The notes under the pieces: model-generated
Seen by the model: only the letters and a program-made list of their open reading frames with translations
Told to the model about the DNA's origin: nothing
Databases searched by the model: none
Position numbers and translations under genes: made by a program
Shown: positions 7,209-15,564 of the stretch, in pieces
How positions within the stretch are numbered: the stretch's first letter is position 1
Layout: every line of letters starts with the position of its first letter
Origin: Flavobacterium sp.
GTDB lineage: Bacteria > Bacteroidota > Bacteroidia > Flavobacteriales > Flavobacteriaceae
Direction of reading: 5' to 3'
Length of the DNA: 51,370 nucleotides
NCBI GenBank assembly: GCA_003497625.1
Contig: DNNO01000020.1
Coordinates: forward strand, 267,318 to 318,687

Positions 7209-9236
7209 ATGAAAAAACTTTACTTTTTATTCTTTTTGATAATTGGGTTTTTAGGTAATGCACAGATTGTGAATATACCTGATGCTAATTTTAAAGCAAG
7301 GTTAATATCATTAGGTGTTGACACTAATAATGATGGTAATATTCAGTTAAATGAAGCTCATCAATTAACTTACTTGGATATTGGGGGGCAAAACATAAAT
7401 GATTTAACGGGAATTAATAATTTTATTAATTTGACATTTTTAGAATCTTCAGGTAATAATTTATCGACATTGAATATAACTGGGTTGTTGAATTTAGTTA
7501 ATTTAAGATGTTATAATTGTAATTTGACTTCTTTAAATTTGATTAATTTACCTAATTTAAGATCATTACATTGTTATGCAAATAATTTAACCACAATAAA
7601 TTTAAGTTCATTAACAAAATTAGAACAATTGATTTGCGACAATAATCGATTAACAACTTTAGATTTAAGTAATTCGAGTAATTTAAATGAGATTCGTTGT
7701 TGGAATAATCAATTAGAAAGTTTAAATTTAAAAAATGGAAAAATTGAATCAACAATTACTATTTTTAATAATCCTAATTTACGATTTATTTGTTGTGATG
7801 AAGAACAATTAGATTATATTCAATCTCAAGTATTACAATATGGAATACTTAATTGTTCTGTTAATTCCTATTGCTCCTTCACACCAGGAGGAACATATTA
7901 TAATATTTCAGGAAACACAAAATTAGACTCAAACAACAATGGTTGCGATGCTTTGGATATCAATTATTCCAATTTAAATTTTTCAATTACTGATGGAACT
8001 AATGCTGGTTCTTTAATTGCAAACCAAAAAGGAAATTATAATATACCAGTTTCCGCAGGAAATCATACTATAACTCCAAACCTTGAAAACCCTAGCTATT
8101 TTAATATTTTCCCAACTAGTTTTACTGTTGATTTTCCAACACAAACAAGTCCGTTTACGCAAGATTTTTGTGTAACAGCTAATGGAGTTCATCATGACGT
8201 TGAAGTAGTGTTGATTCCAACAGTTCCAGCTCGTCCAGGTTTTGAGGCTAATTATAAACTAGTTTATCGCAACAAAGGAAATCAAGTGGAGAATGGTAGT
8301 ATTTCTTTAACTTTTGATGATGATAAATTAGATTACGTTTCTTCTAATCCGGTTTTTAATAGTACAGCGGTAAATAATTTAACTTGGGATTATACTAATT
8401 TACAACCTTTTGAAACCAGAGAAATTGCATTAGTATTAAATGTAAATTCTCCAATGGAAATACCAGCGGTAAATATTGGTGATCAAATAAATTTTCTAGC
8501 TGAAATTACACCTTTTGCCAATGATGAAGTACAATATGATAATATTTTTGCTTTAAAACAAATTGTAGTTGGTTCATACGATCCAAATGATAAAACGTGT
8601 ATACAAGGAGAAACGATTACCCCAACTGAAGTGGGTAATTATGTACATTATGTAATTCGTTTTGAAAACACAGGAACTTATCCTGCTGAGAATATTGTGG
8701 TTAAAGATGTGATTGATTTGACTAAGTTTGATATTACAACGTTAGTTCCTCTAAAAAGTAGCCATGATTTTTTCACCCGTATAAGCGGAAACAAAGTAGA
8801 ATTCATTTTTGAAAACATCAATTTAGATTTCAATGATGCTACGAATGATGGTTATGTGGTGTTTAAAATTAAAACATTACCAAGTTTGGTTTTGGGAGAT
8901 ACTTTTACAAATAACGCAAACATTTACTTTGATTATAATTTTCCAATTACAACTAATACGTACTCAACAACTGTTGCTACTTTAAGTATGCAAGATTTTG
9001 ATTTTGGAACTTATTTTACCTTATATCCAAATCCGGCGAAAGACGTTTTGAATATTCAAACGAAACAAGATTTAGCGGTTAATTCCATTGAAATTTACAA
9101 TCAATTAGGGCAAATTGTTATGGCGGTAACCAATGCTGTAAATGCAGTGGATGTTGCTAACTTAGCTTCAGGAACGTATTTCGTAAAAGTAAATACAGAA
9201 AAGGGTAGTGCTAATGCGAAGTTTGTGAAAGAATAA
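7209..9236 (+). CDS. Secreted leucine-rich repeat protein with T9SS type A sorting domain
   Basis: Extracellular or cell-surface protein of 675 aa exported by Sec and then the type IX secretion system. A signal peptide (MKKLYFLFFLIIGFLGNAQ) is followed by IPDANFKARL and a perfect EF-hand-like loop (DTNNDGNIQLNE), then about six irregular LRR units (roughly residues 55-190) rich in Leu/Asn. Residues about 230-400 look like beta-sandwich domains, then a DUF11-like repeat region (SYDPNDKTC, YVIRFENTGTYPAENIVVKD). The C-terminus is a T9SS type A domain (FTLYPNPAKDVLNI ... GTYFVKV). Probable role is adhesion or surface binding; the ligand is unknown. ATG 7209 is preferred over an in-frame TTG at 7161 because the promoter lies between them. 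Confidence 0.92.
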   Translation: MKKLYFLFFLIIGFLGNAQIVNIPDANFKARLISLGVDTNNDGNIQLNEAHQLTYLDIGGQNINDLTGINNFINLTFLESSGNNLSTLNITGLLNLVNLRCYNCNLTSLNLINLPNLRSLHCYANNLTTINLSSLTKLEQLICDNNRLTTLDLSNSSNLNEIRCWNNQLESLNLKNGKIESTITIFNNPNLRFICCDEEQLDYIQSQVLQYGILNCSVNSYCSFTPGGTYYNISGNTKLDSNNNGCDALDINYSNLNFSITDGTNAGSLIANQKGNYNIPVSAGNHTITPNLENPSYFNIFPTSFTVDFPTQTSPFTQDFCVTANGVHHDVEVVLIPTVPARPGFEANYKLVYRNKGNQVENGSISLTFDDDKLDYVSSNPVFNSTAVNNLTWDYTNLQPFETREIALVLNVNSPMEIPAVNIGDQINFLAEITPFANDEVQYDNIFALKQIVVGSYDPNDKTCIQGETITPTEVGNYVHYVIRFENTGTYPAENIVVKDVIDLTKFDITTLVPLKSSHDFFTRISGNKVEFIFENINLDFNDATNDGYVVFKIKTLPSLVLGDTFTNNANIYFDYNFPITTNTYSTTVATLSMQDFDFGTYFTLYPNPAKDVLNIQTKQDLAVNSIEIYNQLGQIVMAVTNAVNAVDVANLASGTYFVKVNTEKGSANAKFVKE

Positions 9237-9240
9237 ATTT

Positions 9241-9270
9241 TTGTCATTTCGACGAAGGAGAAATCACAAC
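9241..9270. repeat. Intergenic repeat-like segment
   Basis: The segment TGTCATTTCGACGAAGGAGA after the LRR gene stop resembles a motif I recall as recurring between genes in many Bacteroidota. Only one copy is present in this window, so this call rests on memory. Confidence 0.3.
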
Positions 9271-9287
9271 AGAAAATATAAAAAAAC

Positions 9288-9309
9288 TCCCGATTCATTT
9301 GAATCGGGA
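9288..9309. terminator. Bidirectional terminator between the LRR gene and pheT
   Basis: Perfect 9-bp stem TCCCGATTC (9288-9296) with GAATCGGGA (9301-9309) around a 4-base loop, with A-rich DNA before it and eight T after it. It can end both convergent genes. Confidence 0.85.
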
Positions 9310-9324
9310 ATTTTTTTTATGATA

Positions 9325-9357
9325 AAACCTGACAGGTTTCCGAAACCTGTCAGGTTT
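9325..9357. repeat. Nested palindromic repeat
   Basis: Two perfect 16-base arms (9325-9340 and 9342-9357) flank a single C. Each arm is itself palindromic: AAACCTG A CAGGTTT and AAACCTG T CAGGTTT. Lies between the terminator and the pheT stop. Resembles a mobile intergenic palindrome (REP-like) rather than a second terminator. Confidence 0.8.
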
Positions 9358-9362
9358 ATAAT

Positions 9363-11792
9363 TTATCTCAAGCTTGCGCCTAACTGACTTTCAAAATTAC
9401 CTTGTAACTTACTCATGATTTTATCAATTTGAGTATCAGTTAACGTTTTAGAATCATCTTGTAAAATGAAACTTACTGCGTATGATTTTTTACCTTCTGG
9501 TAAGTTGTTTCCGGTGTAAACGTCGAATAAATTCACATCTTTTAATAAACCTTTTTCAGTTTGTTTGGCGATGTTGTAGATTTGTTCGAATGGAACGTTT
9601 TCGTCTAACAACAAAGCTAAATCTCTACGAACTTCAGGATATTTTGGAATATCGGTAAATTTAATTTTCGTAGAAACGTATTTCTGAATCTTATCCCAAG
9701 CAAAATCAGCATACAAAACTTCTTGTTTGATATCAAAATGTTTTAAAACTGATTTTTTAACTGTTCCAAATTCTACAATTACTTCTTTTCCAACGGCTAA
9801 AGCTAATCCTTCTGCGAAAACATCATTTTCAAATGGTAATGAAGTTACTTTTTTGTCTAATCCTAAACGACTTAAAATCGTATTGATATAACCCTTAAAC
9901 AAGAAGAAATCAGATTTTGATTGTGGGTTAGTCCAACTTTCGTTTTGTCTGTTTCCGGTTACTAATAATGTTAAGTGTTTGTTTTCGTCATGACCATTAG
10001 CCGTCTTGTGGTAACTTTTTCCAAATTCGAAGAATTTTAAATCACTTCTTCTTCTATTGATATTGAAAGAAACCGCTTCTAATCCAGAAAACAATAACGA
10101 CTGACGCATTGCTGATAAATCGCTACTCAATGGATTTAACATCATTACATTGAATTCTTCTTTTAAGTTTTCAGAAAGTTTTACGTAATCTGGTGTAGTT
10201 AAAGAATTCGCCATCATTTCGTTGAAACCTAACGAACACAATTGATTTGCAATGATATTTTGTACTTTATATTCTTCCGTTCTTGATGAATTGGCTGTGG
10301 TAGCATTCACTTTAGAAGGAATTTTGATGTTGTTATATCCGTAAACACGTAAAATTTCTTCAATTACGTCAATTTCTCTAGTAACATCCACACGGTAAGA
10401 AGGAATTGTTAATCCTAAACCTGCTTCTGTAATACTATTTACTTTGATATCCAATGAAGCTAAAATCTTCTTAATGGTTTCTGGCTTAATTTCTTCACCA
10501 ATAATTTTATTCACTTTATTGAAATGAATAAACACGCTAAAATCTTCAATCTTTTTCGGATAAATATCCACGATATCAGAAGTAATTTCACCTCCTGCCA
10601 CTTCTTGTATTAACAAAGCCGCACGTTTTAAAGCGTATTCCGTAATACTAGGATCAATTCCTCTTTCAAAACGGAAAGAAGCATCCGTACTTAACGTATG
10701 TCTTTTAGCTGTTTTTCTAACTGAAACCGGATTGAAATAAGCACTTTCTAAGAAAATTGCCTGAGTTTTTTCAGAAACTCCCGAAGTTTTTCCTCCGAAA
10801 ACACCTGCAATACACATTGGACCGCTTTCATCACAAATCATTAAATCTTCTTCGTGTAAGGTGCGTTCGATATCATCAAGAGTAACAAATTTAGTTCCAG
10901 CTGGAACCATTTTTACGACTACTTTATTTCCTTTTATTTGAGCGGCATCGAAAGCGTGCAAAGGTTGACCTAATTCGTGTAAAACGTAATTCGTAACGTC
11001 AACAATATTGTTTTTTGGAGTTAAACCAATCGCTTTCAAACGGTTTTGTAACCAAGTTGGAGATGGTTTAACGGTAATTCCTGAAATAGTAACACCACAA
11101 TATCTTGGTGCTAATTTTTCGTTTTCAACTTTAACATCAATTTTTAAGGTACGTTTCTCTACTTTAAATTTACTTACCGAAGGCGTAATCAATTCAGAAG
11201 TAGTTCCTTTTTGTAACAACCCAGCACGTAAATCGCGAGCAACTCCCATGTGCGACATAGCATCGGCACGATTTGGAGTTAATCCGATTTCAAATACTTC
11301 ATCTGTTTCAATTTCGAATACTTTTGAAGCTGGCGTTCCAGGTTTTAAATCTTCGTTCAAAATCATAATTCCGTCATGACTTTCGCCTAAGCCTAATTCG
11401 TCTTCAGCGCAAATCATTCCGTGACTTTCTTGTCCGCGGATTTTTCCTTTTTTAATTTCGAATGCGTTTCCTTCTTTGTCAAATAGCTTTGTTCCAATAG
11501 TCGCCACAGGAACTTTTTGTCCAGCAGCTACGTTTGGAGCACCACAAACAATTTGAACAGGCGCATTTCCGTCACCTAAATCAACTGTTGTGATTTTTAG
11601 TTTATCAGCATCAGGATGTTTTTCGCATGTTAACACATGACCAATCACAACGCCTTGTAAACCTCCTTTTAAACTTTCGTATTTGTCAACGCCTTCTACT
11701 TCCAAACCTAAGTCGGTAAGAATGTCGGCAATTTCTTCAGATTTTAAATCGGTTTTAATGAATTGTTTTAACCAATTGTAAGATATACGCAT
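9363..11792 (-). CDS. pheT: Phenylalanine--tRNA ligase beta subunit
   Basis: Beta chain of the alpha2-beta2 cytoplasmic enzyme that charges tRNA-Phe. At 809 aa it is full length. Domains in order: the N-terminal helix (MRISYNWLKQFI), EMAP-II-type OB-fold tRNA-binding domain (about 40-150, with VIGHVLTCEKHPDADKL), B3/B4 editing domain (about 215-390, NIVDVTNYVLHELGQPLHAFDA), B5 domain (about 405-475), catalytic-like core, and the C-terminal anticodon-binding FDX-ACB domain (about 715-808, FTDIPKYPEVRRDLALL). The partner pheS is not in the window. A TATATTTG box lies about 23 bases upstream. Confidence 0.98.
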   Translation of the reverse strand: MRISYNWLKQFIKTDLKSEEIADILTDLGLEVEGVDKYESLKGGLQGVVIGHVLTCEKHPDADKLKITTVDLGDGNAPVQIVCGAPNVAAGQKVPVATIGTKLFDKEGNAFEIKKGKIRGQESHGMICAEDELGLGESHDGIMILNEDLKPGTPASKVFEIETDEVFEIGLTPNRADAMSHMGVARDLRAGLLQKGTTSELITPSVSKFKVEKRTLKIDVKVENEKLAPRYCGVTISGITVKPSPTWLQNRLKAIGLTPKNNIVDVTNYVLHELGQPLHAFDAAQIKGNKVVVKMVPAGTKFVTLDDIERTLHEEDLMICDESGPMCIAGVFGGKTSGVSEKTQAIFLESAYFNPVSVRKTAKRHTLSTDASFRFERGIDPSITEYALKRAALLIQEVAGGEITSDIVDIYPKKIEDFSVFIHFNKVNKIIGEEIKPETIKKILASLDIKVNSITEAGLGLTIPSYRVDVTREIDVIEEILRVYGYNNIKIPSKVNATTANSSRTEEYKVQNIIANQLCSLGFNEMMANSLTTPDYVKLSENLKEEFNVMMLNPLSSDLSAMRQSLLFSGLEAVSFNINRRRSDLKFFEFGKSYHKTANGHDENKHLTLLVTGNRQNESWTNPQSKSDFFLFKGYINTILSRLGLDKKVTSLPFENDVFAEGLALAVGKEVIVEFGTVKKSVLKHFDIKQEVLYADFAWDKIQKYVSTKIKFTDIPKYPEVRRDLALLLDENVPFEQIYNIAKQTEKGLLKDVNLFDVYTGNNLPEGKKSYAVSFILQDDSKTLTDTQIDKIMSKLQGNFESQLGASLR

Positions 11793-11814
11793 TTTGTATC
11801 GAATTTTAAAAGTG

Positions 11815-11822
11815 CAAATATA
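11815..11822 (-). promoter_or_regulatory. Candidate -7 box for pheT
   Basis: CAAATATA reads TATATTTG on the minus strand, at a sensible distance from ATG 11792. No -33 TTG is visible. Confidence 0.45.
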
Positions 11823-11826
11823 AGCT

Positions 11827-11850
11827 AAAGTTTAAGAGTTTGAAAGCTTA
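11827..11850. repeat. Short octamer tandem repeat
   Basis: Three 8-base units, AAAGTTTA, AGAGTTTG and AAAGCTTA, lie between pheT and the hydrolase gene. The unit is nearly the same as that of the array at 14184-14223. Confidence 0.5.
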
Positions 11851-11853
11851 AAA

Positions 11854-12867
11854 TTACTTTTTCAAGAACGAAATCAATCCACTAAAATAGGTTTTTTGGT
11901 CATCGTAAAACGCCATGTGACTTCCTTTTGGACAGAATAAATACGAACCATTTGGTAAGATTTTCGAAATTTCTTCCATGTGTTTTGGATCCATGGTATC
12001 GTGTTTTGCTCCGATTACTAATGTTGGGATTTTAACGTTTTTCAAATCAGCTTTTCTGTCCCATTTTTCTAATTTTCCTGAAATTCCAAATTCACTCGGA
12101 CCTTGCATGGTTACATAAAGCGATTGATTCATTTTTCCTAACGAACGATTTACTGGTTCTGGCCAATCTTTTGCAGGGAAACGAAGAATGTGTTTTTCAT
12201 AGAAATTCGGAAGCAATAATTCCATATATCTTGGATTGGAAAAGTCGTTATTGGCTTCAATTTTCATAAGTTCTACCAACACGTCTGGATTCATTTGTTT
12301 GGCTAACACTTCATTGGCATATTTATCGTATTCTGGACAACTTGCCATCATGTTTGAAATGATTAAGCCTTTCATGTTATTTTGATATTTTGTAGCGTAT
12401 TCCATAGCTAAAATACCGCCCCAAGAATGTCCTAACAAGTAGAAATTTGTGTTGTCTAATTTCAAGGCTTTACGAACTTGTTCTACTTCTTCCACATATC
12501 TTGCCAAATCCCACATCGAAGTATCGTTTGGATTATCAGCATTTCCACAACCTAATTGATCGTAATAAATGAACTCGATGCCTTCTGCAGGTAGGAAATT
12601 CTCGAAACATTCAAAATATTCGTGCGTTGCGCCTGGACCACCATTTAAAAGCAATACTTTGATTTTTGGATTGTTCCCAATACGCTTCGTCCAAACATTA
12701 AAAGTGCCTTTTGGAGTTGTAATTGGAATGACTTTTACACCACCATTTTGAATGCTATCAGAAGATTGTGCAAAATACTCGTTTTGAGTAGCTACGGTTT
12801 CTTGTTTACAGCTTGTGAATAAAGCTATTACAAAGAGTAGGAGTGTTGTGCGGAATAGGTTTTTCAT
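11854..12867 (-). CDS. Proline iminopeptidase-family alpha/beta hydrolase, lipoprotein
   Basis: Serine hydrolase of the S33 family, which removes N-terminal proline from short peptides. It carries a lipoprotein signal (LFVIALFTSC, lipobox Cys20), so it is probably anchored in the periplasm or outer membrane rather than cytoplasmic. Oxyanion-type motif LLNGGPGATHEYF is at about residues 73-85, the nucleophile elbow GHSWGG has Ser near 146, and the acid and His are probably in HDTMDP (about 290) and GSHMAFY (about 316). Length 337 aa is normal plus the signal. Followed 23 bases later by an unknown lipoprotein on the same strand upstream; they may be co-transcribed. Confidence 0.9.
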   Translation of the reverse strand: MKNLFRTTLLLFVIALFTSCKQETVATQNEYFAQSSDSIQNGGVKVIPITTPKGTFNVWTKRIGNNPKIKVLLLNGGPGATHEYFECFENFLPAEGIEFIYYDQLGCGNADNPNDTSMWDLARYVEEVEQVRKALKLDNTNFYLLGHSWGGILAMEYATKYQNNMKGLIISNMMASCPEYDKYANEVLAKQMNPDVLVELMKIEANNDFSNPRYMELLLPNFYEKHILRFPAKDWPEPVNRSLGKMNQSLYVTMQGPSEFGISGKLEKWDRKADLKNVKIPTLVIGAKHDTMDPKHMEEISKILPNGSYLFCPKGSHMAFYDDQKTYFSGLISFLKK

Positions 12868-12890
12868 AGCTTGGTATTAAAAATTAAACT

Positions 12891-13247
12891 TTATTCCTCG
12901 CATTTCAAGGTGTCAAATTCAAGGTGAAGTTGTGTTGAACCATTTTGATCAACAGTAACCCATTTGTAATTAGTTAGTATATATGAATTTCCTCCGTCTA
13001 GTTTGACCCATTCATCTATTCCTTGGGCTCCATATTTCAAATCATCTTTAACACTAAATCCAATTGGAGCAACATAATTTCTACCTTTTACTAAATATTT
13101 GCATTTTGTTTCGTCTAGATTAGTTTTACTAATAAATTTAGATTTTGTAAGTTTAGGAAGTGTGTTATTAACTTCAACAGGAGTCATCGAAGTTGAACAT
13201 GATACCATAAAGAATAAAATTCCAATTATTAATTTTAGCTTTTTCAT
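12891..13247 (-). CDS. Small lipoprotein of unknown function
   Basis: Protein of 118 aa with a lipoprotein signal peptide (MKKLKLIIGILFFMVSC, lipobox Cys17) and a predicted mostly beta mature part (YLVKGRNYVAPIGFSVKDDL; NSYILTNYKWVTVDQNGST). I do not recognise the family. ATG 13247 is chosen because it begins the signal peptide; the frame continues 14 codons upstream to 13289 without sense. It lies 23 bases upstream of the hydrolase gene on the same strand, so the two may form a short transcription unit. Confidence 0.75.
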   Translation of the reverse strand: MKKLKLIIGILFFMVSCSTSMTPVEVNNTLPKLTKSKFISKTNLDETKCKYLVKGRNYVAPIGFSVKDDLKYGAQGIDEWVKLDGGNSYILTNYKWVTVDQNGSTQLHLEFDTLKCEE

Positions 13248-13313
13248 TTTAAAAATAATTTTATGTAAATTATAAAATAATATCCTCAAATATACTAAAT
13301 TCCGTCCAAACCC

Positions 13314-14177
13314 TTACAAAATCTCTTCCACGTGTTTCTTAATATTCGAAGCAATTTTTGTCATGGGTAAATCGTTGGCGTCGTTGCCAAATGGGTCTTC
13401 GATTTCTTCGGCGATTAATTCTAAACTCGCTAAAACATAAAAGATGAAAATCACTACAGGAATTACGTAGTAACCCAAACTAAATACAAATCCGAAAGGC
13501 AATGTCATCACAAAAAAGAAGATAAATTTTTTGATAAACGAACTATAAGAGTAGGGAATAGGTGTGTTTTTAATACGTTCGCATGCACCACAAATATCCG
13601 TAAACGATTGTAATTCAGAATTAATGATGTAAAATTGGTCACCCGAAATTTTTCCTGATTTGTACAAATCATTCGCTTTTTGAAACAGCATTTTTGCGAC
13701 TTGATTTGGGCGATGTTTGTGGTGATCGATTTCCAAATCCAAACCTTCAAACAACATTTTGCTCACTTCTTCATTCAATAAATGTTTGGAAAGCACCGAA
13801 GCATAAGCCGGAATGACTCTTTTGAAATAATTTCTATCATTTTCTTCCGACAAATAAGCAGAAAGTTTCAATGCTAAATTTCGACTATTGTTTACTAATG
13901 AACCCCATTGTTTTCTACCTTCCCACCAACGGTCGTAGGCTGTATTGGTTCGGTAAGCCAATAATAACGACAACACAAAACCTACGGTAGTGTGCATTAG
14001 GTTTAGGTTTTTTACATGACTAGTTTCGGAAAGATTCCAATATTCTAATTCCAAATATGCGATTCCGTAGGCATAAAATCCAATAAAAAACATCATCGGA
14101 ATTAATTGACGAAACGTATCCGATTCGTGAAAACGGAATATAAAAGTAATCCAGTCTTTTGGGTTGTATTGAACCAT
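13314..14177 (-). CDS. Bestrophin family ion channel
   Basis: Inner-membrane channel of the bestrophin/UPF0187 family (anion or cation channels; bacterial homologues form pentamers). The 287-aa protein has hydrophobic helices near residues 24-45, 60-80, 215-235 and 238-255. The family-typical RTNTAYDRWWEGRKQWG segment (about 80-96) and the conserved DPFGNDANDLPM near the C-terminus (about 261-272) are clear. ATG 14177 gives the usual short N-terminus (MVQYNPKDWITFIFRF). Transcribed alone or with the downstream lipoprotein; upstream is an octamer repeat array. Confidence 0.93.
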   Translation of the reverse strand: MVQYNPKDWITFIFRFHESDTFRQLIPMMFFIGFYAYGIAYLELEYWNLSETSHVKNLNLMHTTVGFVLSLLLAYRTNTAYDRWWEGRKQWGSLVNNSRNLALKLSAYLSEENDRNYFKRVIPAYASVLSKHLLNEEVSKMLFEGLDLEIDHHKHRPNQVAKMLFQKANDLYKSGKISGDQFYIINSELQSFTDICGACERIKNTPIPYSYSSFIKKFIFFFVMTLPFGFVFSLGYYVIPVVIFIFYVLASLELIAEEIEDPFGNDANDLPMTKIASNIKKHVEEIL

Positions 14178-14183
14178 TTATTA

Positions 14184-14223
14184 ATGTTTAAAAGTTTAGA
14201 TGTTTAAGAGTTTAAAAGTTTTA
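14184..14223. repeat. Octamer tandem array
   Basis: Five contiguous 8-base units, ATGTTTAA, AAGTTTAG, ATGTTTAA, GAGTTTAA and AAGTTTTA, between the tolC-like stop and the bestrophin ATG. Confidence 0.7.
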
Positions 14224-14256
14224 AAAACTCATCATCACTTTCACAAAAATAAGATA

Positions 14257-15561
14257 TTAATTCAATTTTAAAGTACCTGCTAATTCTTTTAAGTTAATTT
14301 CTGAAAGTTTGGTTACATATTGCGCATTCGAATAGCGAACAGAAGCTTCTACAAAGTTTTGTTGAGCAGTTCTAAATTCGATAGTAGTTATGGTTCCGAT
14401 TTTGAATTTAGCTAACGTAATATCTAAGTTTTGTTTGGCGATTTCTAAGTTTTTTTCTTCCACTTTTACCAACTCTAAATTGGTTTGATAACTCGCATAT
14501 AAAGATGATAATTGTGAGTTTAGGGATAATTTTTGTTGCTCTAAAAGGAATCCTGCGTTCTCCACTTGATATTTGGCTACTTTTTCGTTTCTATTTTGAA
14601 GAAAGCCATTAAAAATAGGCACTGTCGCGGTAACTCCATACACAAAACCTTGTCCCGAAGATTGCGTGATGAATCCCAAAGAAGCTTCCGAACGCGTGAA
14701 ATTGTAACCAGAAGTAATTCGAACCGTTGGATAACGATTGCCTTTGACTTGTTTTAAATTCAAATCGGCTACTTTTTTAGACAGAATTTGTGCTTGCAAT
14801 TGAGGATTTTGCTTTTCGGCTGTCGATTTTAATTCGTTGAAATCTAAATTTTGTTCGAAAGTAACTTCATTAGCCACTTTAAAATCGGTTTGAATATCGC
14901 GAACTAATAATTCGTTCAATCTAATTTTACTGATTTTAATGAGTTCTTTTTGTCTCAATTGCAAACTTAAATCGCTATTCAAATCTACTTGTGCATTCAA
15001 AACTTCTAATTTTGAAGCTTTTCCAATGCTAAAACGATTTTGAGCGGTAGTTAAACGTTGGTTTGAAATTACAATCGCGGTATCAATCGAAGCTAAAACT
15101 TGCTGTTGTTGTACCAAATCGAAATACGTAGTATACACATCGCTAATTCGGGTTAAAATAGCAGTTTGTAATTCGGCTTTTCCTTGTTGTTCTAGAACGT
15201 TTAATTGCTCTTTTCGGGCAAACATACTTAAACCATCGAAAATTGTCCAATCTAATCCAATACCATAGCTCAAATTCATGTTTTTGGCATTGTCTAATTC
15301 TCTCACAGTTCCGTCGCCTTGCGTTTGTTTGGTATCTAATTGACTGTTATTGTTGGTAAAATTCGCATTCAACGAAGGCAACATTCCAGCATTGGCTAAA
15401 TTGTTATTGGTAGCATCAATTTTGGAATTATTTTCAGCGATTTTAATATCGTAATTGTTTTCCAAGGCGATTTTTACCGCATCTTCAAGTGAAAGCAGTT
15501 CTTGTGCTTGCGCTGAAAATCCGATAATCACAAATAATAAGCTTGTATATAAATTTCGCAT
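14257..15561 (-). CDS. TolC family outer-membrane efflux protein
   Basis: Outer-membrane channel of a tripartite efflux pump, 434 aa. A signal peptide (MRNLYTSLLFVIIGFSAQAQ) precedes two homologous OEP repeats: about 24-225 (starting LSLEDAVKIALENNYDIKIAENN) and about 230-430. Long amphipathic helices with Leu/Gln/Asn heptads give the trans-periplasmic barrel (QQQVLASIDTAIVISNQRL). It starts 3 bases after the stop of the RND permease gene, so the order adaptor, permease, TolC is one operon. The last residues (LKELAGTLKLN) match the usual family end. Confidence 0.95.
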   Translation of the reverse strand: MRNLYTSLLFVIIGFSAQAQELLSLEDAVKIALENNYDIKIAENNSKIDATNNNLANAGMLPSLNANFTNNNSQLDTKQTQGDGTVRELDNAKNMNLSYGIGLDWTIFDGLSMFARKEQLNVLEQQGKAELQTAILTRISDVYTTYFDLVQQQQVLASIDTAIVISNQRLTTAQNRFSIGKASKLEVLNAQVDLNSDLSLQLRQKELIKISKIRLNELLVRDIQTDFKVANEVTFEQNLDFNELKSTAEKQNPQLQAQILSKKVADLNLKQVKGNRYPTVRITSGYNFTRSEASLGFITQSSGQGFVYGVTATVPIFNGFLQNRNEKVAKYQVENAGFLLEQQKLSLNSQLSSLYASYQTNLELVKVEEKNLEIAKQNLDITLAKFKIGTITTIEFRTAQQNFVEASVRYSNAQYVTKLSEINLKELAGTLKLN

Positions 15562-15564
15562 ATT

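Noticed and set aside
7552-7755. Asn/Leu-rich antisense frame in the LRR region
   Set aside because: Product of the repeated TTTAAATTTA-like LRR codons.
7381-7790. Possible CRISPR-like or tandem DNA repeat in the LRR gene
   Set aside because: The repetition follows the LRR protein period, is degenerate, and has no spacer structure.
11008-11379. 123-codon open frame on the plus strand inside pheT
   Set aside because: Antisense to highly conserved pheT domains; no independent signals.
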